Part shown: in pieces, positions 9,420-17,881 of the stretch
How positions within the stretch are numbered: the stretch's first letter is position 1
Layout of the letters: each line of letters opens with the position of its first letter
Assembly (NCBI RefSeq): GCF_014649335.1
Contig: NZ_BMSV01000001.1
Span: 372,001-436,000, forward strand
Source: Streptomyces roseolilacinus
Lineage (GTDB): Bacteria; Actinomycetota; Actinomycetes; Streptomycetales; Streptomycetaceae
DNA length: 64,000 nucleotides
Direction of reading: 5' to 3'
Notes under the pieces: model-generated
Seen by the model: the letters and a program-made list of their open reading frames with translations, nothing else
Told to the model about the DNA's origin: nothing
The model's database searches: none
Program-made: the position numbers and the translations under genes

Positions 9420-9680
9420 ATGAAGAAGTCCACTCTGCGCTCCGCCGCGGCGGCCGCCGCCCTGGCCACCGGTCTGGCCGCGGCCTCCGTGACGACGGCC
9501 GCGGCCGCCCCGGCCCCGGCGGACCGCCCGGCCGTCGGCCGGATCGCCACCCCGGAGCAGCTCGCGGACAGCCTCCGCCAGGCCGTCGAACGGGAGCGGA
9601 GCCACGGCGGCGACGTCGCCGAGGGCAACGTGGTGGGCTACCTCGCGCCCCAGGCCGACACCGGCACCCGGCCCTGCTGA
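9420..9680 (+). CDS. Small secreted protein (86 residues), function unknown
   Basis: The ATG at 9420 lies 2 bases after the stop of the threonine-synthase-like gene and has GGGAG upstream. MKKSTLRS followed by a long alanine-rich hydrophobic stretch and an ALA-type cleavage zone (about residues 28-32) is a clear Sec signal peptide. The mature part is only about 55 residues. It contains a helix (ATPEQLADSLRQAVERERS) and ends in GNVVGYLAPQ, then TGTRPC, with a single cysteine at the very end. No family was recognised. The last codon lies 3 bases before the start of the next gene, so translation of the two is probably coupled. A peptide precursor or an accessory protein are both possible. Confidence 0.65.
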   Translation: MKKSTLRSAAAAAALATGLAAASVTTAAAAPAPADRPAVGRIATPEQLADSLRQAVERERSHGGDVAEGNVVGYLAPQADTGTRPC

Positions 9681-9682
9681 CC

Positions 9683-10168
9683 GTGGACGCGGAGGAGCCC
9701 GCCGTCCGGTGGTGTCCGAGCGGCGCGCCCGACCGCCCGGAGTCCGTGGTGCTCGGCGTACGGTCGGGGCCGGACGGCCAAGTCGCCTACCTGGCGACGC
9801 CGGTCGCCGCCGCGGAGGTCGTCCCCACCCTGCCGGAGGGCGTGCCGCCCACCCGGGTCCTGCGGTTCGCGTCCCACTGCGTGAGCGGGTGCGCCAACCG
9901 CGTCGGCCCGGACTGCGGCCTCGCCGACCGCATGCTGGCCCTGCCGGCGCCCCCGGACACGGCCCCGGTCCCCCGCTGCCACCTGCGGGCGCACTGCAAG
10001 TGGTGGCACCAGACGGGCACCGCCGCCTGCCACCGCTGCCCCGCCGTGGCGACGACCCCCCTGGCGGACGACACCCTGGCCGCCCTGGTGGCCGACCCGA
10101 CGACCACCCGCGAACACCTGGCGGCCCACCTGTCCCACCCGGCGCCCCCGTCGCCCCCCGCCTCCTGA
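9683..10168 (+). CDS. Cysteine-rich protein of about 161 residues, family not recognised
   Basis: The only plausible start is the GTG at 9683, directly after the stop of the secreted-protein gene; no ribosome site is visible, which suggests translational coupling. The central part holds seven cysteines at about 66, 70, 78, 99, 105, 116 and 119, i.e. CX3C-X7-C-X20-C-X5-C-X10-CX2C. Conserved-looking aromatic and proline residues surround them (ASHCVSGC, CHLRAHCKWWHQTG, ACHRCPAV). This spacing suggests a metal site, zinc or Fe-S, rather than an extracellular disulfide protein, since no signal peptide is present. The N-terminal 60 residues look like a small beta-rich domain. The function is unknown. 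Coupling to a secreted small protein and a PLP enzyme raises the idea of a peptide-modification unit, but nothing here proves it. Confidence 0.65.
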   Translation: MDAEEPAVRWCPSGAPDRPESVVLGVRSGPDGQVAYLATPVAAAEVVPTLPEGVPPTRVLRFASHCVSGCANRVGPDCGLADRMLALPAPPDTAPVPRCHLRAHCKWWHQTGTAACHRCPAVATTPLADDTLAALVADPTTTREHLAAHLSHPAPPSPPAS

Positions 10169-10177
10169 TCCCGGGCC

Positions 10178-10210
10178 GCGGGCCGCGCCCTGCCCCGGGG
10201 TGCGGCCCGC
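10178..10210 (+). terminator. Probable terminator after the cysteine-rich gene
   Basis: GCGGGCCGC (10178-10186) pairs with GCGGCCCGC (10202-10210) around a C-rich loop, 10 bases after the stop codon. There is no U tract, as is common in this genus. Confidence 0.45.
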
Positions 10211-10275
10211 CCCGGGGGCACGGCGGGGGCCCGCCGGCACGGCCGGCGCGCGGACGGCCGAGCCGAACGGGTCGG

Positions 10276-10311
10276 CCGGGCCGCGAGGATCACGATCTCC
10301 TCGTCCGTCAC
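10276..10311 (-). pseudogene. C-terminal remnant of a YoeB/Txe-type toxin gene
   Basis: Reading the minus strand from GTG at 10311 gives VTDEEIVILAAR. This is the penultimate strand of YoeB-family toxins, where it normally sits in a context like LVYRVTDEEIVILAARYHY. The rest of the toxin, including the catalytic region, is absent: the sequence upstream is the end of the antitoxin remnant, with a 4-base overlap. After LAAR the frame runs into unrelated sequence. It is therefore the stump of a YefM-YoeB operon after an internal deletion. The family assignment rests on the short motif together with its position directly behind the antitoxin remnant. Confidence 0.6.
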
Positions 10312-10468
10312 GAGCCCTCACGTGGCGCCGCGCACTCCTCGGCCGGGACGAGTACGGCGTCGCCGTGCCTGGAGGCGATCCCGGTAGCCCCGTGATCGTC
10401 GTTGACCTTCTCGATCAGTGGGGAGGGCCTCGCGGGCTTCCCGCGGACCGGTCGCGATCGGAGGGCGC
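10308..10468 (-). pseudogene. Frameshifted YefM/Phd-type antitoxin remnant
   Basis: On the minus strand, EAREAL is encoded at about 10423-10440. It continues in another frame as PLIEKVNDDHGATGIASRHG, then DAVLVPAEECAAPREGS and a stop at 10308. Joined, this matches the Phd/YefM antitoxin fold (SEAREALFPLIEKVNDDH, then a strand and EEYAALREGS). A small deletion near 10424, where CTCTTCCCA appears to have become CTCCCCA, breaks the frame, and no clear start codon remains. Upstream residues (IATGPR) are also degenerate. It abuts the stop codon of the SNF2 helicase gene. It is very probably non-functional. Confidence 0.65.
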
Positions 10469-10470
10469 CC

Positions 10471-12651
10471 TCACTCCGATGCCGCGGGCCTCCCGTTCGT
10501 CACACCCAGACGCGCCTGCTCCTCCTCGACGATCCGGCGGGCCAGTTCGGTGTCCGACACGTCCACCGCGTCCGGGGTGGCTTCGGCCACGGCGCTACGG
10601 CGGGCGTACGCATCGAACAGGCGGGTCTTCTCCTCCAGCATCCGCACCATGCGTTCATCCACTCCCCCCGTGGCGAGAAGGCGATGCACGTGGACCGTCC
10701 TGACCTGGCCCATGCGGTGGGCCCGGGCCACCGCCTGGTGTTCGATGGTCGGCTTGATCTGCGGTTCGCAGATGACGACGACGGAGGCAGCCTGCATGTT
10801 GAGGCCGACGCCGGCCGCCTGGATCTGCGCCAGGAGGACCGCTGGTCCCGAGACCCCGGCGAAATCGTCGACGATCTGCTGCCGCCGCCCGGCCGGGACG
10901 CTGCCGGTGAGCGGACCGAACATCGGGATACCGGCGGTGGGACGCGCGGCGAGTGCCGCCTGCACCACGCCCAGCACGTCCTTGAAATTGGAGAAGATCA
11001 CTGTCTTCTGCCCGTTCTCGCCGGCCTCCTGGACGATCTCGCGGAGCCGGTCCAGCTTGGCCGACTTCTCGGGGCGCATGTACGCGGCCCTGCGCATCGC
11101 CATGAAGTTGCCCGCGCGCACGGCTTCCCGGTACGCCTCCTCGTCCGACGCGCTCAGTTCCTCCCACTCGTCGGTCTGCTGGAGACTCGGGAGTTCCGTC
11201 AGCACGTCCTCCTGGTTGCGCCTCAGGTAGACGGGAGCGACGGCCTTGCGAAAGGCGACCGATCCTGCCAGGGCGTCCCGCTCGCCGAGGGAGTCCGCCA
11301 CCCCTCCGTCGAGCATCCGGACCAGGTTGCGGAACTCCACGACCCGGTTCTCCATCGGGGTTCCGGTCATGAAGAGGCTGCGCTCACAGCGCTCCGTCCA
11401 CAGGGCGACCGACTGGGACCGCTTGGTCTTCGGGTTCTTCACGGAGTGCGCTTCGTCGACGACGAGCAGCCCGACCTCCCCGCCGCCCGGCGCCGGGAAT
11501 CCGCGCAGTGCGTCGAACGTGGTCACCCCCACCCCGCCCCGCCCCTTCCAGTCGGCGAACGCGTAGTGCCGGTCGGGGCCGTGGAGCACCATGACGCGAA
11601 GGGTGCTGCGGGCCTCGATCTCCCGGGTCCAGTTCACGAGAACGCTCGCCGGGCAGACGACCATGAAATGGCTCTGCCCCTCGGCGGCCAGGTGCGCCAG
11701 CACGGCGATCGCCTGGATGGTCTTCCCGAGACCCATTTCGTCACCGAGTATCACCTTGCGCTGCGCGAGGACGAATCGCGCGCCGAACGCCTGGTAACCG
11801 CGCAGGGAGACCCGTCGGTGCGAGTCGTCGAGCTGCTGCGTCCGTACCCGCTCGGCGATCTCCTCCGGCAGGAACCCCTCGGCGGCCGCGGCGTCCGGCA
11901 GCCGCCCGGAGATCTCGGCGAGCAGGCTGTAGTACTCCGCGGAACGGAGTTCGAAGTCCACCCACGCCGCGATGTCGGACGAGGATCCGCGCAGCAGGTC
12001 CACCGAGGCTTGGGCGAACAGCTCGGGCAGGTCGGCCTGCTCCGCTTCGTCCGCCAGTGAGCGGATCTCGGCGACCGCCGCCAGGGCGCGTGCCTTCTTC
12101 TCCCGGCCGGCCAGCAGCATCCCGAAACGCCCGGCGGCGGGCCTCGCGTCGGCCAGCAACGGGGCGAGCCGTTCCGACAGGGTCGTGGCTCGGTCCACCG
12201 CGCGCCGGGCCTCCGGGCCGGCTTCCACCAGTACGTGCAGGGCCATGACGAGCGCGGTGGTGCTCGGTTCCGGCCGGTCCACGTCGATGTGGACGGCCAC
12301 CGTCTCGTGCACCGCTTCGGACAGCCGGCGCGCAGCGGCCAGGATCTGGTCGACGGTGCGCTGCCCGACACCGGGGATCTGCCGCAACCGGTAGGGGCCC
12401 GCTTCGAGGACACGAGCCACCGTGCCGAAGCCGTTCTTCTCGACGGCCCCCAGCCGCAGGCGTCCTTCTGTGGCGTCCTGCAGCCGGGCGACGGGAATGG
12501 CGCCGAGCTCCCGCGCGACCGCCGCGTCGTGAATCGGCTTGAGCGCCGCCCGCACCGCCTCGACCGCCCTGCCGTGGTCGCCGACCACCGCCTGCGCCGC
12601 CTCGTACAGCCGCGCTCCCCTCGCGACCGTGTCCCGCTCGCCCCGCCCCAC
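10471..12651 (-). CDS. SNF2-family DEAD/DEAH-type helicase with HhH motif
   Basis: About 726 residues from a GTG at 12651; a longer form from 12735 is possible but its first 28 residues look like non-coding sequence. Residue numbers here follow the longer form. A helix-hairpin-helix is seen at about 118-137 (IPGVGQRTVDQILAAAR). The SNF2 core carries Walker A GDEMGLGKT (331-339), motif II VDEAH (426-430), motif III MTGTPMENR, and the C-terminal helicase half with TVIFSNFKDVL, QAAGVGLNMQAAS and QAVARAHRMGQ. Such proteins translocate on double-stranded DNA and remodel bound proteins; many stand-alone actinobacterial members sit in defence or mobile regions. The product is cytoplasmic. Toxin-antitoxin remnants lie on both sides, and no nuclease or methylase partner is adjacent. 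Whether it acts in repair or in phage defence is undecided. Confidence 0.85.
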   Translation of the reverse strand: MGRGERDTVARGARLYEAAQAVVGDHGRAVEAVRAALKPIHDAAVARELGAIPVARLQDATEGRLRLGAVEKNGFGTVARVLEAGPYRLRQIPGVGQRTVDQILAAARRLSEAVHETVAVHIDVDRPEPSTTALVMALHVLVEAGPEARRAVDRATTLSERLAPLLADARPAAGRFGMLLAGREKKARALAAVAEIRSLADEAEQADLPELFAQASVDLLRGSSSDIAAWVDFELRSAEYYSLLAEISGRLPDAAAAEGFLPEEIAERVRTQQLDDSHRRVSLRGYQAFGARFVLAQRKVILGDEMGLGKTIQAIAVLAHLAAEGQSHFMVVCPASVLVNWTREIEARSTLRVMVLHGPDRHYAFADWKGRGGVGVTTFDALRGFPAPGGGEVGLLVVDEAHSVKNPKTKRSQSVALWTERCERSLFMTGTPMENRVVEFRNLVRMLDGGVADSLGERDALAGSVAFRKAVAPVYLRRNQEDVLTELPSLQQTDEWEELSASDEEAYREAVRAGNFMAMRRAAYMRPEKSAKLDRLREIVQEAGENGQKTVIFSNFKDVLGVVQAALAARPTAGIPMFGPLTGSVPAGRRQQIVDDFAGVSGPAVLLAQIQAAGVGLNMQAASVVVICEPQIKPTIEHQAVARAHRMGQVRTVHVHRLLATGGVDERMVRMLEEKTRLFDAYARRSAVAEATPDAVDVSDTELARRIVEEEQARLGVTNGRPAASE

Positions 12652-12788
12652 GCGTCCCGCCCCTCTCTCGCAATCCCCCGCATCCTCCCACCCCCCACTC
12701 CGGCCCCGGACGGAATGCCCGTCGAGCTCGGACAAGACGCCGATGTCCCGTCGGACAGGGGGCCTGCCCTGCGCTGCCGCAGGTCAAA

Positions 12789-12944
12789 GGCCCCTGCGTG
12801 GGCTCTCCCGGCCACACGTACGCCATCGATGCCGTCCTCGCCGTCACCGCCCGCAACGCATCCCGACCGGTCACCGTCCTCACCTCCGACCCCGAGGACC
12901 TGCCACTCCTGTGCGGCCCTTCCGTGGAGGTCGTCAAGGTCTGA
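12789..12944 (+). pseudogene. C-terminal fragment of a PIN-domain (VapC-like) toxin
   Basis: The plus strand reads GHTYAIDAVLAVTARNA, then RPVTVLTSDPEDLPLLCG and EVVKV before TGA at 12942-12944. This is the C-terminal third of a PIN nuclease: the helix with the conserved acidic residue in YAIDA, followed by the TSDPEDL strand-loop. The N-terminal half with the first catalytic aspartate is missing; upstream sequence is unrelated and belongs to the promoter side of the helicase gene. No antitoxin gene is next to it. It is best read as a truncated, inactive toxin gene. Confidence 0.6.
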
Positions 12945-13528
12945 GGCAGTGCCACTGCCACGCCGACCCCGCCGGCCGCGAACCCTCGCGGCGGGGTGAG
13001 GTCTCCCTGCGGGGAGAAGCCCGTACCCGACCCGCCGACGAGCCGGCCGGACATGGCTCTCGACGACACGTCAGACGTTGAAGCGGAATGTTTGCGGACT
13101 GATCCTGACCTGCGGCGGAGCCCTGTAAAGCGCCCTGAGCAGGCGTTTCTCCGTTGGCGAGCGTTAGGGTCCGACAGTCTCTTACGAGTGTCCTGCGGAC
13201 TGTCTGCGGACTGGCCTACTGGGTCTCGAAGGCGTCGACGTGCCTGCGCAACTCCGCCGTGACGCCTTCGTCACCGCCCTCGACTGGGCAGCGGCCATGG
13301 TTCCTGTTCGACGTTTCGCCACAGCGAGGCTACTCCCGAACCAGACGAGGTGCTGGGCGGGAACGAAGGCGTCCTGGAAGCACCCGGCGATGACAGCGGC
13401 TTCGCCGGCGGTCAGGTCAGTCGCACCAGGGACCGGAGCAATGGATCAGTCCAGCCTTTTTGGCCTGCCGCGCGCTGACCCGCCCATTGCAGTGCTCTGG
13501 GGCCAGCCACAGCTGGATCCTGTAAGAG
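12945..13528. other. Intergenic region containing one att-like repeat; no confident gene
   Basis: No coding region is convincing. The 16-bp repeat at 13073-13088 lies here. Just inside it, TGCGGACTG occurs three times (around 13093, 13194 and 13204), which could be recombinase arm-type sites or simply short repeats. The minus strand just left of the nuclease stop reads as a short peptide ending in a cysteine-containing motif, too short to call. The base composition is less GC-rich than the flanks. Confidence 0.4.
13073..13088 (+). repeat. Distal copy of 16-bp direct repeat (att-like)
   Basis: AGACGTTGAAGCGGAA is identical to 16621-16636, where it forms the last codons of ychF. The two copies are in the same orientation and about 3.5 kb apart, as expected for attL/attR of an integrated element. 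Confidence 0.6.
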
Positions 13529-15148
13529 CTAGACGGTATGAACGAAGGCGCGGTACTCCTTGGCCACCAGCTCCACCTCGCGGGAATGCCTGTTGAGGTA
13601 CTGCCCGATCGAGACGATCTCGCCATCAGCCGCAATGCTTGCGTACGCCTGTGCGTACCCGCGAGGGTCCGTGTCCGAGGAATAGACGCGAGCACCCTGA
13701 TCTTGATGTACCCAGATGCGGTGCTCGTCGGCCATGGTCGCCTCGGCCCAAACGGGTCCGACCTTCTCCAGGAGCACATAGTGCAGCCCCAGGAGGTCCA
13801 AGAGCTCTCGATCACGTTCCCACACTGTCCCCGCGTACATGTTGCTCACAAGGAACAGCGGGGCTCGGTACACGAGCCGCACGGCATCGGGGAAGGACAT
13901 GCCTCGGCCGTTCCAGCACAGGGCGCCACGTACCGAGTGCCGCAGCCCTTGGCTGGGTACGGCTTCGCCCACCACCATGGGCAGGAGGTTCTCCATGCGG
14001 TCCGGCCACCCATGGATGATTGCTTGCAGGAGGTCGCAGGGGTTGTAGACGTGCAATCCGACGTCTCCCTCACCAACCTTCGGGCCCACTTCGTCGAGCC
14101 AGCCGTCCACGAGTGACTCCCACTCATAGTTGCCGGCCAGGCTCTGCCGAGTCTCCTGCCTGAACGCCTTCCAGCGGCTGGCTACCTGCGGGCTGGCGGT
14201 GCCCGTGTAGAGGATCTGGCTGTCTCCTCGTTCGTCCCCGGCAAGGAAGCGGAACAGGTCCTGCTGTTCGAAGGCGGCTGTGTCGTCGTAGGCGCCGGTG
14301 CCTCGGAAGCCTTGGATGGCCCAGTTGGGGTTCTCGGCGAGATTCTTCAAGACCCCTGGCCGGGCAGATTCCATGTTCATTCCACGCAGCTTGCTGCGGG
14401 CAAGACGGTTGCAGATCTCGGAAAGGGCCAGGTACTCAGCCTGGTGCTCGGCGGCGAATGGCTCGGGCCCGTCGTAACCACCCAGGAGATCCGCCGAGGC
14501 TAGTTCCTCGTTCACCCGGCCTACCGCCAGGTACAGGCCGAAAGGCGCCGGGATGTAGTGCTTCTCCGCTACCCGGTCCAGATCCGCCGCCAGCAGGTCG
14601 AGCGCCCCCAGCTCGTCCGCGACCTTGCTGATGATCCTCCAGCCCTGCTCACGCTGTTCCTCCGTGGTGAAGAAGAACAGGTTGTGGATGGGGGTGACAC
14701 GGGGCTCGAATGCCCGGGGCAGAAGCTCCACCCGCTCGGCCCCGATGGGGGTACCGCTGCTGTCCAAGAGCAGTCGGTACCCACGAAGATCATGACTCCA
14801 GTCGCGCGCGGCATGACTGACCGCGATCAGGAGTTCTTCCCAGTCATCCGGCATGGCAACGATCACTGCACGGATGCGATCCGGCGCAAGGTTCTTCTCC
14901 CGGCAGAGAAGCTCGGTGTACTTGTTGACCTCGTGCAGGGCTTGCCGCGCGCTGGACCGGGACCGCTTTAGCTCGATGACCACCCACATGTGATGGCGGT
15001 CACGGGCCAGGATGTCGATGCTCCCCCTGGTGCCGTGTGCGTTGGGCAGCGGGTACTCCGCGAACTGAACCGGCCGGAGCCCTGGCTCGATCAACTGCAG
15101 GTTCTGTACGAGCGCGTCGCGCAGAACGTTTTCAAGAGGCGGTCGCAT
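13529..15148 (-). CDS. Stand-alone nuclease with N-terminal NucS-like PD-(D/E)XK domain, possible defence protein
   Basis: This 539-residue protein starts at ATG 15148 with no ribosome site; TAGCCT lies 6 bases upstream and may be the -10 of a leaderless promoter. Residues about 40-95 form a PD-(D/E)XK core like that of endonuclease NucS: GSIDILARD with Asp45, then VVIELKR with Glu59 and Lys61, and a following helix with RQALHEVNKYTELL. The remaining 440 residues match nothing I recognise; they are tryptophan-rich and mostly acidic and show no membrane segments or helicase motifs. Composition is visibly less GC-rich than neighbours, a sign of transfer. It lies in the remnant element between the relaxase stump and the distal repeat. 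A DNA-cleaving role in defence is an inference from the domain and location. Confidence 0.75.
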   Translation of the reverse strand: MRPPLENVLRDALVQNLQLIEPGLRPVQFAEYPLPNAHGTRGSIDILARDRHHMWVVIELKRSRSSARQALHEVNKYTELLCREKNLAPDRIRAVIVAMPDDWEELLIAVSHAARDWSHDLRGYRLLLDSSGTPIGAERVELLPRAFEPRVTPIHNLFFFTTEEQREQGWRIISKVADELGALDLLAADLDRVAEKHYIPAPFGLYLAVGRVNEELASADLLGGYDGPEPFAAEHQAEYLALSEICNRLARSKLRGMNMESARPGVLKNLAENPNWAIQGFRGTGAYDDTAAFEQQDLFRFLAGDERGDSQILYTGTASPQVASRWKAFRQETRQSLAGNYEWESLVDGWLDEVGPKVGEGDVGLHVYNPCDLLQAIIHGWPDRMENLLPMVVGEAVPSQGLRHSVRGALCWNGRGMSFPDAVRLVYRAPLFLVSNMYAGTVWERDRELLDLLGLHYVLLEKVGPVWAEATMADEHRIWVHQDQGARVYSSDTDPRGYAQAYASIAADGEIVSIGQYLNRHSREVELVAKEYRAFVHTV

Positions 15149-15217
15149 GGCCGAAGGCTAAACCGGAGGACTGACAACGACACTACGGTGGAACACAGTT
15201 GGCGAGTCTTCTGTACT

Positions 15218-16567
15218 TCATCCGCCATCCTGGCGAGCACAACCGCATCTCGGGCTACCCATGCTCCTCATCGAGCTCCGGGATCCCATCGAGGAACTTG
15301 CCCTTCCTGCCAGGATCCCCCTACACCCGATAGCCGGTTGCGGCGCTGGCGGCAGGGTGGTGGTCAGGGCGGCCCAAGTGGGGTCGGTGAAGATCCGGTC
15401 GGCGTGGTCGGGGAGGGCCGCGCGCACGTCCTGTTCGTAGCGGCGGGCGGTTGCGGCTCGTGGTGCGCGGCGGGTCAGGCCAGCCAGGACGGGTGTGGCG
15501 GCCTGCTGGTAGCCCGCCTGGAGGTGACGGAAGGCTTCTTCGGCCGCGGCGGCCTGCTGTGCGTGGCCGCGCTGTTCGTGCCACTTGGCGGCGGCGCGGG
15601 CCAGGTGCACGGTGGCGAAGAGCAGGGCGATGGCGAGTCCGCCCGGCTCGTTGGAGGCGTAGGCGAGTTCCTTGGCGGCCTTGTGCAGGGCGGTGGCGGC
15701 CTGGTGGTCGGCGCGGGTCGCGGAGCGGCGGGCGCGGTTGAACGCCATCGCCGCCGCCCGCAGTTCCGCCCGGTGTGGGCCGGTCGTGGCGCTGGCGATG
15801 TTGTACAGGGCGTCGCCGAAGGCGGCCAGGTGGCCCTGAGCGGCGGCATCGTCACCGGAGTCGAGGACGGTGCGTGCCGTGTGTATGGCGGTGGTGGTGT
15901 GGCGCCATGGGTCGGCGGGGTCCGCCACATACCGCGGGTGGTCGGCCACCTTCCGGTCGGGGAGGCGTTCGCGTAGGCGGTTGATGGAGAGGTCGGGGGC
16001 GAGTTTCGAGCCGCCGTACCAGACGGGTTCGCCGGCCGCGTTGGTGTCGCCGGGGGCGGCGAGGCTGTAGCCGATCACGTCGCCTGTCTCGGGGCCGAGG
16101 CGTGTCTTGACCTTGATGCCGAGGGACTGCAGCACGGTGAAGTAGTCGGCTTCGGTTCGTACGGCGGCGGCGACCGCGTACGCCTGCTCGCGCAGCCAGT
16201 GCCGTGCCGTGGCCGTCTGGCCCTGGCGCTCGGCCTTGGCGCGTTCGGCACCGGTAGGGGTGCGGGGCGCGGTGAGGTCGCCGGACTTCAGGCGGCGCAG
16301 GCCGAACTCGGCTTCGATCTTGCGGCACTCGGCTTGGGCCGCTGTCCGTCGCGGTGGGTGCGGGGGCGGCGTCCGTCGGCGCGGATGGTGGTGGCCATGA
16401 TGTGGATGTGGTCGTCGGCGTAGCGTACCGCGATCCACCGGCATGCCTTCTCGTCGCCGTCGGGGGCGATGCCGGCGGCGTGAACGATGCGGCGGGCGAC
16501 CTCGGCCCACTCGGCGTCGGTGAGGTAGCGGTCGCCGGGCGCGGTGCGGACTCTGTGCGGACCACAA
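15218..16567 (-). pseudogene. Broken relaxase/mobilisation gene
   Basis: The minus strand from about 16562 reads VRTAPGDRYLTDAEWAEV then RYADDHIHIMATTIRADGRR, the HxH metal-binding core of relaxases of actinobacterial conjugative elements. Near 16339-16345 the frame is lost by one base: CAGCGGCCC where CAGCGGGCCC would keep it. The sequence then continues in another frame as AQAECRKIEAEFGLRRLK and about 350 further residues, ending near 15218. The first roughly 80 residues of a normal relaxase are also missing. Two independent lesions mean no working protein. The last 40 residues look unrelated, so the C terminus may also be cut. It points to an element that once moved by conjugation. Confidence 0.75.
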
Positions 16568-16618
16568 AGGCCGCCCAACCCGCTCCGCCGCAGGTCAGAC
16601 GGCCTTTCGCCGAACGTA

Positions 16619-17707
<1,089 letters not shown>

Positions 17708-17881
17708 GTTGGCGACTTCCCTAGAAGTGTGGATGGTGGGCCGACCCCCCAGTTTACGGGCGTGCCGGCGGCGGCAGCGACGGGCGGGCGGCCGGGTCCG
17801 GCCGGTGGACTTCACGCCAAGGTCATCCCAAAGGTGTGTCTCGTACCGGTTCTCGGGCCATCCCCCGCCTACTTTGTCACC

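Noticed and set aside
9683-10168. Reading the secreted-protein and cysteine-rich frames as one frameshifted gene
   Set aside because: Each has its own plausible start and the first has a proper stop; the overlap pattern fits coupling better than a broken gene.
13200-13340. Minus-strand frame ending LRRHVDAFETQ as an integrase C terminus
   Set aside because: Tempting beside an att-like repeat, but no catalytic motif and no longer open frame supports it.
13417-13528. Minus-strand peptide ending in LAPEHCNGRVSARQAKKAG and a Cys-containing tail
   Set aside because: Only about 37 residues follow the end of the nuclease shadow; no start, no recognised family.
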